DNA of 64,000 nt from Osmia lignaria lignaria (GCF_051020975.1 NC_135033.1:5235501-5299500); one strand, 5' to 3'. Shown: positions 9,524-23,709, counted from the stretch's first letter. Notes: a model not told the origin generated them from the sequence alone. Numbers and translations: made by a program.

Positions 9524-9682
9524 ATGTCTGATCGTGTGTTACTCTTTTTCCTTTCTCATTTCTTATTCCTTTTGGTTTGTTGCTCGATCGGAAGAGCGAC
9601 GAGAGGTAAAAAGGACAGTATATCTTCGGCGTGCACCAGAACGGATACTTGCTTGTCACCAAACAGAAATAGTTTCACGTAG
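9524..9682 (+). CDS. candidate small secreted peptide, 52 residues
   Basis: A true ATG at 9524 (context TATTCATGTC, weak) opens 52 codons. Residues 1-25 (MSDRVLLFFLSHFLFLLVCC, then SIGRA) form a good signal-peptide pattern: short charged N-region, about 15-residue hydrophobic core, and A at -1. The predicted mature part is 27 residues with RGKK and two cysteines (ACTRTDTC). However, the hydrophobic core comes from a pyrimidine-rich tract (TTTTTCCTTTCTCATTTC), which gives such frames by chance. An AGAG|GTAAAA donor-like site follows codon 30. No family recognised; no cDNA-like features seen. Confidence 0.13.
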   Translation: MSDRVLLFFLSHFLFLLVCCSIGRATRGKKDSISSACTRTDTCLSPNRNSFT

Positions 9683-12600
9683 CTGGGCTTTTATGACAGT
9701 CGTCGACGAGGGACGGTACAAGAGAAGAGAGAAACACGGGGGAGAAAAAAAGCGAATAAGGAGAAGAAATAGTCTCGCTTCTTGGTTCCTTGGTGGAGAA
9801 GCACGCATGAACGTCAGCCAACTTCCTCGGCCCATCGTTTTGCCATTGCTCGAGGTTCGATCTTTATCTGGAATATTATCACCGGGATCAGGCCTATAAT
9901 TTCGTCTAATTAATCACGCCGCAAGCTGCAATTGTTCGCGCTCCGAGCTATTAAATTCATGTATGGGGGCGCTCGCGCCGCGCCGGGGTTAAAATTACCT
10001 TGTCGCTTTAGCCCAGTGCAATAACAGACATTTACTTAATTCATCGTCCACTAGGTTCTCTTTGTTGCTTTTCAACATACGCTGCGTAATCTGGTAGGAT
10101 ATGTTTCAACCTGTTGTTCGCTCTTGTTTCTTGGAAATTATCGGTCTGATTATTGAAAATTTAAGGATGAGATAATTGACGGATAGGGAATGTTCATGCA
10201 AATGCGTGTGTTTATCAAAGACTCGTCTTCGAACGTTCTTAAGTGGGTGGTTTTTACTTAACATATGTTTTGCAAGGGTAAAAGAGCAAATGCATCATCC
10301 CGCGCCACGCCTCATTTTATTACAATAATCCACAGCGCAGTCAATACAATTTTCTCCCATAAACCTTGCCGAATCCTCAAGTAATCCGTTAAGAGTCTTA
10401 CAAACGCAGAACATCGAGATCTCCTAACTTTCATCGTGCGTATTTCGCGTGTGTAGTCGTTTGGTGGCCACCTACAACGTTGAAACGTCGCTGATTCCCC
10501 ATGAAATCCGATTACCTCGGCTAGCAAGCGGCGCGCCGAGCGTTTTCCAGCTCGCGTTCGCGACAGCACCGCTAATAGACACGTCCAACGGGCGCATAAG
10601 CATAACCCGCGACAAATGTGCATCCATATTTCGCGAACGGTCCATTGTGCGAACGGAAGCCGGTGGTTCTGCTTCGGCGGCGACGAATAAGAGAGAAAGA
10701 GATCGTCTCTGCTCACGTACAGAGAGTCAGAGAGCAGCAGCAGCAGAGGGGAGAAAATAAAAGGAGCTGAGTCGAGCTGAGTTATGACGACCGTGGCCCG
10801 AAAATATTTCGCGAGCTTTATAATCCTTGGAAGCGTTTCGTCGGGACGAAAGATGCGCGCATACAAATACGAGTAGCACGTCCCGTGTATATAAATACGT
10901 ATATAAGTACGCGGTAAGGAAGAAAGACAGAGAGTTAGAGGGTGAAAAGGGAGGAAAAAGAAAAAGGTAGACTGGAGCCAGCGCGAAAAATGTCTCGATG
11001 AACGTGACGCCTCTCTTTATCTTACTCTTTCTCTTCCCCTCGCCGCCTTTTTGCCTCTAAACGCCGTCTTTCGGACGCGATGAGATCGCATTTATATGCA
11101 GAGTGCACCGTTCGAATATGCATAAACCTCGCGAGCACCGCGTACCGGCGACTACCGGCTCCGATGCGCTATTGGCCAAAGTAATGGAAGTGTTTAAGGA
11201 TGCGTATAAAAATCGAAATTCAATATGCCGCAGAGCCGGAATTTACTGGATGATATAAAGTGCATAAAGTCTCGTCCTCGAGACGGGGTACTCGGTGAAT
11301 TTTCGCCAGCCATCCCCATCCTCCCCGCGTTATTACGCCCTGCACATACTAATTTAACCGCGTCGAAATTGGCCAACTGTTCGGCTAATTAGCGCGACGA
11401 TTCGTTACGACCGGGATGAAGATGACGGTGGAATAGAGGTATACGTACACCTGGAGATTCTAAAATTTCTATCTAATCGGTTATCCGGATTGTAAAAGAG
11501 AACAGCAAATATCGTCTTCTAGCGATAACCAATACCTCTGCTGTATTACTTCCTTATTGCATTTTCCATGAAAGTATCCCTTTGTTCAAATTACGGCTTT
11601 GCTTTTATTAAACATTATTTCCCTGCTATCTCGCATCTCCAGTTCGCTGCACCTTTTATACCCTTTAAGACACGTGCTGCCTCTTCTCCCTGTTTCTGTC
11701 ACGCATATTTTCCCGCATAAAAGGCTACTTTATAGACTGCCGATAACAATAGCGACGGAGGATCGTATTTTACGAAATTCAGCCTTAAAATATCCATCCC
11801 TTTCATTTTCATCGCTCGTTTAATATTTGCGTCGAAACGACGTTTCGGAAGATCATGAATTCTCGAACAGGAGAAAAAACCGCAGCTGCTTGAAATTACA
11901 ATTTCTCAAGCTCGGTGGACGTTTCGCGTGGAATACCGATGGACCACACGAAGCGATCTTAAGCGGTTCGTAGCCCGCGGCCCGGACCGGGCAGCTAGTT
12001 TTTATCGTGTCAATTCAATCGTCCGCGCGATAATTAACGTTCGTGCAACGCCCCTGCAACCGACGATCGCGATTTATGGCGATCGTGGTCTGTTCGAGCG
12101 AGCCTTTGCTCGTGTTTAGTTTCAACTATTCCGTGGCTTGACCGATTTATCTCTCCGAATTGTCTAAGTCCGTTCACGAAAATTTATTTTCGACCCGGCG
12201 ATACGTCATACGCCGCTCGTAGCGATGTGTCTTTACAACGAGCCATAAGTAACTTTCTATATTTTATCAATCATCTGAACTTGTATTTACAACCGTAGAA
12301 AAAACGAATCTCTTCGCTCCATATTGTTTCAACAGACGAAACCGCTTTCGAAGATATACACAGTCAGGTATTCGAAGAAACGAAACGATAGGATAGAATC
12401 AACAGATGGAGAAGCGAGGAATCGACGTAAAGTATACGATTAGCCCGTATTAGTCCGGAATCTACGTCTACGAAATGAAATTGTAGGTAATCACCAGTGT
12501 TCGCCGTTTAAATCGATCCCCGTTCGTGAGAATGAGCATCTTTAAAAGGGCTCGCCGTTCTTTGAGAAATTATAGGGCAGCCGACGAACGGGTATCCCTT

Positions 12601-13333
12601 AATATTCTATCTTCGTGGCGGGGATCGTCGTCATCATCATTATGTCATGCGCCTAAAAATCTCTCGAATCAACATACATTTGCATATTGAACAGGAGAGA
12701 ACCGCCCGACTGAACGGGGCTATTTTAAACGAGCAAGCTTTAATTTATTTTCTCGCCCTGCCTACCCTTGGTACAACGCGACCAGCAGGAGAGTTCGCCT
12801 CGAAACGGAATCAGGAACACGTCCGACGATGTGTACGCGGCCGAGGATTTATCGTCGCACGTAGAGAAACACGGTCTCGCTGGAGTGACAGGTTCGTTCC
12901 GTTCCAATCTGCCAACAGGGTTCGTCTTTTCGCGAATTTATTCGTTTCGCGACGCTTAGCGACGCGTCCTCTGTTCTCCACTTCTCTGGGTCAGGCCTCA
13001 GTGTCTGACGCGTAGACAAAACTACTTGGGAGAATGCGACGCCTGAGCTATACGAAAGTTTCGTCAGTAATTTCACCGGCGACACACAACCGAATGTCTA
13101 TAAGTAGCCCCGTGGCTTATTTCACGGTGGCTGCTAACGGATCCTCAATTTTACATATTGAATTTTCACTTCAAATGTTCTATCAGATTCCAGATCAGTT
13201 AAATTTTGTTAAATAGCTTTTGTTCTTGAATGAGTTTAAAATTAAGGATTTTATAGTAAAATTGATAATTATAACTTCATTCTTCAACATCCCCTGATAT
13301 ATATGTGTACTTATTATCTGTTTTCTTATCTAG
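9683..13333. other. non-coding stretch with GCA microsatellite and purine tract
   Basis: No supported gene. A (GCA)n run of four to five units lies at 10734-10746. A long purine-rich tract at about 10914-10970 (GGAAGAAAGACAGAGAG...) contains GAGAG cores that could bind GAGA-type factors. The 184-codon minus-strand frame at 10312-10866 starts at TTG and reads through the microsatellite as a leucine run, so I do not accept it. AT-rich DNA from about 13130 leads into the next entry. Confidence 0.5.
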
Positions 13334-13565
13334 TCACTTAGAAAATCTACTGAACCGTTGCAATCTGATCCAGCACCCGTTTCTAAATTCCAACGACGGA
13401 ATCTTGACTGAAACGAGGATTTACGATCTGTTCATTGTCCATGGCGGTCCAACATCGCAATTCCTTCCCGCTCGGTTATTTAAACACGCGGGAAAACGTA
13501 ATTTACGATTGTCTTATTGTTTATACAAGCGCGTGCGATATGCCAAGTATTTGGAAGTGGCGTGA
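13334..13565 (+). CDS. candidate 3'-terminal exon after a good acceptor
   Basis: An AT- and pyrimidine-rich run ending ATTATCTGTTTTCTTATCTAG is a convincing 3' splice site at 13333. The frame after it is open for about 76 codons to TGA at 13563-13565: SHLENLLNRCNLIQHPF near the start and LYKRVRYAKYLEVA at the end. It would need 2 nt from a previous exon. The frame has balanced hydrophobic and charged residues, but I recognise no domain and see no upstream partner exon. A different frame is also open over part of it. Confidence 0.1.
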
Positions 13566-15097
13566 AAAGATCGGGCACCGGTTTCGTTCGCCTCTTAACG
13601 AGACGTTGAAGCGTGTCGGAGCGGTAACGACGTCTTTTCCGCGTGTCTCTCGGACGAACGTGGATATTTAAACACTGCCTATAAACTGGTCGGTCAACCA
13701 TGGCCACTTTAACGCCGAGGCGACGCTAGCACGACAAATATTAGCGGCGCACACCGCGTAACGCTCGTAAAACAAAAGGTTCGCAGGGTGATGGTGTGCG
13801 TCAGCCCCGAACTTCGACCGGTCGAACTGGCTCTCGAAAGAACTGGCAGGCATCCTCTCGCCGGAAGATGCGGCAAGATTTGCATAAAAATGCCATACGT
13901 TTCTATCGGCAGACCGACCAAAGTGTATACAGCTGCCGGCAAAAGTATGCGCGAGCCGTGTTGCGAATCTACTCGAGCAACGGAGTTAATCATCGTTCGA
14001 ATGAATTTTTATTTAGAAAATTATTTCAATTGAATGTTATTGATGATTGCTCATCAGTAAGCTCTGTCTGGATATAAAGAAAGCAATAAAATAACAAAAC
14101 TTTTGCATAATTTTAATATACTTCAAGTTGGCGAACATGAAAGTGTTAGCAACTTTTGACTGAATGACGCGATGTTTATTCTGGTGATGAAAGGAACACC
14201 TCATCGAGGAATATTTATAGCTTCGAAGCGACAAACGGTGCGTGAGAAACCGAATGGATCCGAAGAAGGGTGGAACGAGGCACAACGGGGGTGGAGAATA
14301 TAATAGATCGTTAGCAGCGTGGTTTCGAGCCTGCTGAGCTTCTTGCTGGGACAATGAATGATTGTTCGAAATAAGTAATTGTATAGTTTCGTGGTTTCTT
14401 TGGTTTGCGTTTTGTTCAACAGTTGAAGGGGAGAATTTGTGAGTACACTTTAGACTAAAAGTCTGTGATTGCTCCAATTTTTTTTTCAGATCAATAGGTA
14501 GTTACGAAAAAAAGCGACTATCCAAGTTATTCATGAACAAGGTTTAAATCGATTTTATTCAAAATAATTTTAACCCAACACCTATTCGATGCGGTGAAGT
14601 TCCAATTAGCGCGTTCGAGTCTTAACGAGCGGCGAACGAACGGAAACATTTTTGCTGGCAACTGTATGCGCGAAAGAGCGAGGAGAGCGCACAAAGGTCT
14701 CTGTTCAAATCGTATGCAAACGAGCATGCTGGAAGGCCAGGTGTACACTTATAATTTGATCCGAGGCCCACCTCTCGGAACGGGGAGAACAGCTCCTCCT
14801 CGTCTGGTACGGTGGCTACCGTTCCTCGAGAGATGAACTCGCTGGTACGTTCGCGCGAGTGAAACGGGACCACTCCCGATCCGATAAAACTTATTACGCT
14901 ATCGCTCAACTGTCACAACAGATCGCAGATAGAATTCAACCGGCGTCTAAAACGCTACAAACTGATTTCGCGTCGGTTCGTTGGTCAGATCGAAGGAACA
15001 CTATGTTTCCCGTCGTGACCGTGTAGCTGGCTAATCCTGCCTGATCCGACACGATGTGTCTATTACATCGTTAACAGTCAGGTTGACTTAGATACCA
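13566..15097. other. non-coding stretch
   Basis: No supported gene. TTTTTTTTTCAG at about 14479-14490 resembles a splice acceptor but is followed within two dozen bases by stops in all frames. ORFs at 13709-13993 and 14037-14477 (minus strand) are unrecognised. Confidence 0.45.
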
Positions 15098-15114
15098 AGA
15101 GAGAGAGAGAGAGA
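15098..15114. repeat. (AG)8 microsatellite
   Basis: A pure AG dinucleotide run of eight units, followed at once by GGTGCCGGTGCCGG, a short hexamer duplication. No gene context. Confidence 0.95.
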
Positions 15115-18100
15115 TCGGTGCCGGTGCCGGCAGTTTCTTCTGCTTTCATCCTATGAATTATGCATCGTCGAATACGCTTCGAACAGCGAGACGATGCTTG
15201 TTGCTTGGTTAATTTCGAGAGGAGCTAGATTGAACGTCGTTAAACGGGGTCGAGATGATGCTTAACGTACCACAGCTACGAGAGGTTTGTATATGTGGAA
15301 ATGCTTGTTTCGCTCCGTGGAAATACAAGCCAGCTTTCAATGAAATATGGAAAAAACGAAGCGGGAATATTGAGAAAGTGGATATAACTAAGCGACAGAG
15401 AGCGAGTTTTTAAACGGATTCAAAATTAAGATTCGAGAGAACGGCGAGGAGATTTTTGCCGGGTAAAAATAAATTTCACGATCCCGGGGTGACGTTTACG
15501 ATCCCGCGGAGTGGGACGGCTGATTTTTAACGCTTTAGAATAATTTAGTACGTTAAGTACAGTTACATGGACGCGTTAAGAAGTCAACCCCGTTCGACGA
15601 ATATTTATTCGGCGAATTTTCGCGGACGTTTAATTCATTACTGCTTGAAATGCGACCGCGTAAAAGTCACAGTTATAGGGAAACAAATAATGGATTTCGA
15701 GCTGAATATGTTAGCATTTCTTCATCTTATAAAAGGAAAAGAGAAAGTTTTATATTGAAATGCAAAGAATCTGAAATTTCATTAATTACAATAATCGGTG
15801 AATAAAATTGAATCCCATAGTGTAATCTATGTTGAACGTCACTAAAGCAAACATTCGCTCTATCGGAGAATTCAATGGCCAGAATAATGAGGTATGAAAA
15901 CGTTATCGTTGAATCGATCGCAGCGTGAAATTCGACGAACGGGAGTATTCAAAGAGAAGAGGCAGCAATAACGCGCGGATTTCCTAGAGGACTGGGGAAC
16001 AGGCGCGCGAATGAAAAGATGGAACACACGGGAAGCTTTCACCGGGAAAAAAGGGCGATTTCAAATATACTACGTGGGAAAATGCGCCCTCTTCTTCGTA
16101 CGTATTCCCGATTCTGTCCGATAAAAGAGATTCCACGGACGTTTCGTCTGCGTCTGCTAAAGCAGAATCTTCGCTTCGTTTGTGAGTTTCTTCTTCGACT
16201 TGAAAAGAACTCGCTTTAATACCAAACTTGATTCATCTTTTATTTCACTTTATTCATTTTGAAATCACTTATTTCGCAAACATATGAGAGAAGAACTTGA
16301 AAATCTACGACAGTGATAAAACGCTTTGATACTTGAATTCGAGGCTGAAGTTCCGACCACGCTGCGTTAACAGCGTCTGGATAATTTTCATAGTTTCTAC
16401 CTTGTTATCTGTCACATAGTTATCCTCGTTAGGTCTTGAACCTGCACGTAAATTAGATCTATGAAGACGGTAATGCAATATTTCTGAAACACCTTTCTCT
16501 GCAATTGTAGAGGTTCATCCAGAGTTTACTAGTTTCTGGAAACTTTTCATTTTAATGGAAATATTTCTATTCCTTTCTTCTCCTAACGATTAATATTAAT
16601 ACATACACGATGAAATTCTTTCGTAAAAATTCCCACCGACGGACGGAAAAAACTAAATCACCCTTTGATACTCTTTTTCCGCATCGATCTCTCGGGTAGC
16701 CGTTCCATTCGAACGCAGCACACCGGGAAAGTAATCTTCGACACGGAGGCACAAGTGCACCCTCGGCGAGGAAAATAAAAGAGGAAAAGTCGAGCGGTTT
16801 GTCGGCTTCGACAGTTAATCCCGTGCCTAATATCCAAGCAGGGCGCTACCCTTTTCAACCGGTAGGCAGCTGCACAGCCACCCTTTCGATCTTTCTCGAT
16901 TGGATACATCACGGGCAAGGGGGGAGAAAAAAAATAAAAGAAAAGGAAAGTTAATTGGTCGTCCATTGATGGACGTATCGCGCGTAATCCGAACTTGGCT
17001 CGATTCAACGTCGAACAAGAATCGCCTTCGATTGCAAGGATAAGTGCATTGCTTTCGATCTTACTAGTTTTCTTTTTCCAATTTTTTCTAGCATTTTATT
17101 GTACTACTTAGCTTAACCATATACTGCCACGTGTTTTCCTGGTTGCTCATTGAAATTCTAATTTTTATTTCTCCGCTGTGAAATATCCTCTCTTCGATTG
17201 GGAAATAACCGCTAGTATTGAGAAACACGATCGAACGCAGCTGGAAACGAATAGAAATTATTAGGTGTTTATAACTCGTTAATCTTCCCAGCAATTTTAA
17301 CGCAACTTTTCTTTTTCGAAATACGAGAAGTTTCTTTTTCATCAGCAATCAGCTGGTTTAACGACGGCCAGTTTTTCGCGACAGAACAGTTGGTCCTCGT
17401 GTTGGGCGAATCGTCGTGAATCTGTACGTTTCGTTTCAACTTTATGGACAATGTTTCGCCTCTGACCGCGCGGAACAATAAAACCCTCATCGTTATTATT
17501 CCCTCGTTTCATTGCAACCCTTATCGCTGGCGCATAATACGCGCGTAAGTTAGCGAGGCGAGTCGCGGGGATCGTCTGACAGATAAAAATCTTCCAGCTA
17601 CGCCCGAAAAATATTTTTATTTCGACGAAGGTATTTAAGGATAACACGGGACAGGTCCGAAAGGATACGTGTCCTCGATGCGGAACCACGATCCATCAGC
17701 GAATTTATCGACCCGTATACAATCATTTGTCGTCGCCTTGATAATCTCCTTTCACGATGATACATAATTCACGAGCAATCATTGACGAAGAAATAAAGAA
17801 GTAGGATGAATTTAATTTTACACCACAAGGAATCGAAGAATATAAATTCTTCAAGATTCAACGAGAAAAAATGATTGTTACCCTTACTTAACATTTTATT
17901 TAGAATTTATATTTTCTTTCCCCGATAATCCAATGATTTCATGAATATGTATCCTCATAATTTATCATCTCTAGTTTCATCTGTAGATACTAATAATAGA
18001 AAGGTCTTGTAATTTATTCATTGATTAGGATTCACAGTTAGTTCCTACTCTTTTGGTGGTCCACTCTATACTATCACTAGTGATTATAAATAAATGAAAC

Positions 18101-21100
18101 AATCTTAAACCTGTTGCAATATCTGTGGTATTTTTTCGATTTCGAAGCAAAGTTTGCTATAAATTCCTAATTTAATATTACGACAACGAACCGTGTATCA
18201 TCGAAAGAGGCCAAAAACGAGCATATCATCGTCTGCGTCGCATCGTTGACCAGCATCCCACCCAAAAGCAAGCGTTATCAGCCGAAAATTTCGATAAGCA
18301 GTAAGGTAACGTAAGCAGCTTATTGGGGTCCACGCACTAAAACTTGTCGTTTCGTGATCGTGGAATCGTGCAATTAAGATCGAGCCACGAATCAGCCCTC
18401 GAAGGTCCCATCGTACGGGCCGCATCCTCTTTCTCGGGGAGCACGCGTGTTCCCTCTGGCCGGTCTCTTGCCGATGGGAAGAACGAGTTTATGAGATCTT
18501 CGAGAAGCAACAGGGCCCTCGTTGCCGGAACGATAGCATCGCGACGCTTAATCGAGCGCTCGATAAGGCTCGCGAGGAAGCCGCTCCGCTGTCGGCAACC
18601 TGTTTATTCTAATTAGCGTGCGTCACGGAGGGAGTAGCAGAGGCGAAGGTGAAGAAAGGGGAGGGTACAGAAACGAGCTCGCGTATTGTGTCAGCTACAC
18701 AACGATCCCGTAGTACACGGTTAACGTTATCTCTACACCGACATGGAATTTTAAGAGGCGGCGAATACTCAACAAGCCACCCTTTCGGCTCACCGGTTAC
18801 GCGTAATTGCTTCGCCGAGCGAAACAATGATGTTTCCTTCGAATCTGTCGACTGTACTCGTGTTTTAAGACCTGTCGAGAGAGCGAAGGAAGAGTGCCGG
18901 TGGCACGATCCTCTCGTAATTGGCGTTTGGATGAACGTTACGAGTTGAGAATGTTGAGAACCTTCCATAAATAGATGTTAACGAGGGCGCAAGAAGATGG
19001 CAAAGATGCGAACCGCAGGAAAGTACGCGGAATTCACCGTCGGGATTGGCGGTGAACGAGGAGGATCTGAATCTGGATCGTAAATCATACCAGAGTGACG
19101 AAAGATGGAGAAAGGATACGAATGTTGGTCGTGATTCGTGTCGGAAAGAAAATTGGGAAGATATTGACGTTGAATAAAGGTTTCGAAACATAGCTTGCGA
19201 CGCTTTATCTAACCCATGCCGAAATATTGATGACTCAGGGATATTTCCGTGCGCGAATTCTGTCGAACGGTCTCGTTCGCGGAGGGTGAGCTACTTCCGG
19301 TGCACCGAACCGAACGTTGGCCGACCGTCTTCTGGTACGGTTCGTTTGCATGAGTAATTATTAACGTCCCTTGGGACAAAAGGCGATTTTCTCTCCCGCG
19401 GCGAAGCGACGACGTCGCGACACCGGGAATTCCTGAGCGGTCGTCGCGCGCGATTTATGGCGGCCAGACGCTAGCTCGATGTCCACCGGGATGAAAAGAC
19501 CGACCGGACAATGGATCCGTGGCTGGTCTACCGACCAAAGGGTACGTGTACGCGGGGTAAATAGAAATCTGTTGAAAATTGAAAGTTCACAATGGCCAAG
19601 CCCGCTTGTACCGAGCTTCGTATTTGGTCGCCTCGATGAAACCGAAAAACGTCCGTCGGTGTAAATAATTTTTGGTCAGTCTTTTGCTCGTTCAAGAAGG
19701 CCTCTTAAGGAATTTTCTAACATTTCTGTTGTTAGAACGCAGAGAATTTCTTTTCACCGCATTGTGCCGTGCGTTTGGAAACGGTAAAGTTCCATGTTTG
19801 GTTGCACTGTAATAAAGTACAGCGTATATATGTAAGGCTATAATTTATCCGAGTGTAGTACCCCTGTACGGTCACAATTTAATCATTCACGTGATATCGT
19901 AATAACGTTAACACGAGAACGTGTAGCGGTAATTATTGAAATAAAATATGGGATAATTAAAGGAGTCGAGAATGGTGAAAGTACGATCCATTAGGAATGA
20001 TATATGGTATCGAGCAATCAACCATTACAGCCATTAAAAAGTGGAAATATAGTATTGAGAGCTACCTACACGATTACATTCACAGAGTAGAAAATTTTAA
20101 CGATACCAAATATGAAATATTAGTTATTGTTCTTTCGTGATGTTATGAACTATTTTCAAAGACTTAGACTTTAGACATCTTAGGTACCCTAAAGTATTAA
20201 TTTCAAGATTTCTTAGAATAACCAAAAATTCTCCAGAGACTCGAAGCAGGATTCTAATCCATTCGAATTCCTCCATCGTTGTAAAATAGAATAATAATAG
20301 ATGATCAGTGCGCAGCTGACCGCGCTCCCGTAACTTTCCATCATCGGTGCAAAAAGAAGATCATCTCGGTTGAATTCGAAGAGGAAACCTTTCATTTACT
20401 ACCTAACCGTTCCACAAACTCATCTACCTAGCCTATACACGAATTCCTTCGTCCCGGTAATCATAAAATCCAAATGATCACCGCCTACGGATCGTCTAAA
20501 CGACTTTCAGAAAAAGAGAAAAAAAGAAGAACCACTACTCTGCCGGCCATTAGGCGTAGAAATCGAAACGGAACGAGCGGATCCCGGTGAAAAATCGTAC
20601 GGTATAAAGAAACGCGCGGTTGTTTGAACGGGAAACGTTCAAATATCCACGACAGACGAGCCGGCGGCCGTAAATGGCCGCTGGAAACGACTTAATTCTC
20701 TTTGCGAAACACACAGCTCGTCCGTGACTGGTCGACGTGTCAAACGACGGGGATAAAGCGAGAGAAACGAGCAAATAGAAATCGAATGTTCACAATTGAC
20801 GACGAGTTAGAGCGGCTCCACATGTGGCCAGGTATCGAGTGGACGTTCGCGGAAAAGCACGATGCACTTCAACATCGACGATCTGCAAAACGATGTTAAG
20901 GATGCCCGTCAATTGAACGCGTCGCGGCCATTGTTACGTCCAGTGTTTGCTGTTACACTTCCGGCTTTCGTTTTGCTCCACTCGAAAGGTGGCACCGTTC
21001 TCCGGCCCGTAGAATCCAACTTTGTGAACGCGTCCCATTGTGACCGTACAATTGGCCGATGTACTATTCATCCAGACACACGCACGTTTCTATCTCTAAT

Positions 21101-23709
21101 TCTGGCTTTGATTGACGCAACGAGGATTGTTCGCGAGAAACGTACAAGTGAACATTTCTCTGTCTAATCTGAATACAATCGAAGAGTACTGTTAGAGAAT
21201 CGCTGAATTTTTTCAAATACGTAAAGAGAAAAAAAGAATAGGATCGAAGGAGGATCGATATCTGTCGCGTGACCAGGTATAGAATCTTTTTCTTCGTTCA
21301 CCGATGTTTCCGTCGTATTTTCAGAGGTAGCCAGCGTGCGTGTTCACACGATGCACCGAAGAATTTCGTGCCGACGAATCGTACACGAGCATCGGTTAGC
21401 GGGAAGCTGGTTCGTAATAACCCGCCGAAGAACCGGTACCACGACGAGGCTGGTGGTCCCTGCAAGAGGAGTCGGCGCACGTCCCGAGAATATTAGAAGC
21501 AGGAAGAATACGAAGCGTTTCGCTGATTACTCGATCCTCTGGCTAGTTGCTTCGAACATCGAGCCTCCTCCATCGACCAGGAGTTAAGCACGATCGCTGC
21601 TTTACATGATGTCGCGTCCGAGGTAACATCTTTCAAAGAAGCTCGGATCTAAACGGCATTTCAAAAGCGACTGATCTTCATGGGCTTGGATCGTCCGTAC
21701 CATTAGTCGACGATTTAGACGACGAGATCCCCATTAATAAGTGGGGGGTTTGTTGAATATAAAAGGTGAAAGGAAGACATAAAATAGAATTCATTAATCG
21801 AAAGAACGATTAATTAGAAATTAGAAATTCTGGAATTATTAATCACTTTGATTGCTTCGAGCACGAAATAAAATATTTGAATTCGAATCTTCTGGGAAAA
21901 TATTACAGTAGACAAAATTTAAGTTGGTTCATCAAGTTTTCAATCGATAGCGTTTTATCAGGAATCGATGAATCGAGATCGAACTCGCGGTGAGGTTTCG
22001 AGGGTCGTCGGTTGAGTGTTTTCAAAAGTGACCACTCTAAATGAGGCCGGTGTTTGCAGTCGGCTTCAAGCAAGCTCGCCTCATATGTAAATGATAGGAT
22101 AGAAAATCGAGTGGTCACCGTTCTTTCGGTCCGATTAATTTCGAATTTTATCGCGGACTGACGCTTCCCACCCCCCCGTATGTCACACCCTGACGTTGGA
22201 TCTCCAACGCCCTTCATCCATCGATATTCATCGCGATATTTTATTAAAATTCACGAAACTCCCTGTCGATTCGGTTAATGAAAAATATGAATTTCAAAAA
22301 ATATTTCTCTCGGTTTACATTCACTGTCAGTGCAGCGTGATACATGTTAGTTGTTTAAAAACGCGTCACGGTAGATTGAAGTTTTAATACCAGTTCTTTT
22401 CATGCAACATTATTCAGAAAGCAACTCTGCTTCATAAAGAACGTCCTGACAAAGAAACTTCTACTGTATTTACCCTTTTTCTATATTTTTCTCTTTATCA
22501 AATTAAAAGGTATCAAAGCGGTGGCCCTTTTTAATAGCGCGAATTGTACAAAGCTGAACGAGATGAAAGCAACTTCTATCTTTGAAACGGCAAAAAAGTG
22601 TTTCAGAAAAATTAAAAAATAAAGCTGCAACAAAAAATGTGTTCAGCTGTCGCAAAAAAAGTCTTGCAACTTTTGAAGTTCCAAAAATAACGATCGAAAA
22701 CGACCACGGTACAAGGATGGTGAAATCGTTGCAGCTTCAATTTCGACTCTGTCTACAATCGAATAGAACGAAAAGTGCGAAACGAATGAAAACGAGATTT
22801 TTATTCTACCTGACTACTGCTCACCTTTGTGCGAACGCCACGTTAATTGCGCGCAAAACATTAAGCCCGAATTTCAATATCGTTTGCCTGAATTTCCCGC
22901 CCCGATATTACCGCCCGCTGTCTGCCCGTCGCGTTGTTTACGGATGTAATCATCGCAAAGTTGTCTCAATAACACGCGATATGAATAAAAGTTTCCGCAA
23001 TAACACCGGCCGATTTTAACCCGCGCCGCTGTTCGCTAAAGTTGTACAACGGCACGAAGCAAATACGATCTACCGGAGAAAAAGTATCCGTTCCTCCCGC
23101 GACCGTGCAGTTAATTTTTAATTAAACTCGCAATTTGTTATTCGAATACCGAGAATACCGTGTATCGTGCCTAACCGTTAAACTATCTAAACGCCGATCA
23201 AAATTTCGTCATTCATTTCTCTAACAACCGAAGACCACCGACAAGGAGGCTTCGTATGGTTATGCAAAAATTTCAAGACAAATCGTCGTTGCAAGAGTTA
23301 CACGCATCAGTCGAGTCGTACGTTTCCTTAATTAATCAAGATAAATCGATGCGAACTCATTTAAAACAGCCAGAGGGTGGGGGGCAAGCGTTCACCGTAA
23401 ATCTTCCGAACTAATGGCTCGTAAACACTATAACGCTTCAAGCAGCTTGTAAATCACCGTTATTATTGCTACGGCCAATAATTAGACGTAATAGCTGAAA
23501 CGATATTTTAGCGATAAACGACGAGCTACTTTTTTCCTTGCTCTCCTTTCCTTCGACTAACATCAAGCTCTATAACAAGGCTACGCATCACCGCCAATAA
23601 TATTTACGAAAATTTCACTTGTATATGGAAAATTGTCTTAGGTCATTCAAATTATTACTAAATACATCGATAACCTAAATTTGTTACTATTGTGATGAAA
23701 ATAAAATTA
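15115..23709. other. long non-coding stretch
   Basis: About 8.6 kb with no supported gene. Composition swings between CpG-rich (about 18400-18650, 19200-19560) and AT-rich (about 17870-18180, 20010-20220). The 12-bp palindrome ATCACTAGTGAT near 18075 follows TTTTGGTGGTCCACT, which is faintly like a Tc1-type terminus but too short to call. The 145-codon frame at 22582-23019 starts at TTG and is lysine-rich without known motifs. A short internal repetition of GCAACAAAAAATGTG-type words occurs at about 22570-22670. Confidence 0.5.

Noticed and set aside
10312..10866. 184-codon minus-strand open frame
   Set aside because: TTG start, passes through the GCA microsatellite as a leucine run, no family resemblance.
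18040..18085. TTTTGGTGGTCCACT plus ATCACTAGTGAT, faintly like a Tc1-type terminus
   Set aside because: Too short, with no transposase fragment or paired terminus nearby.
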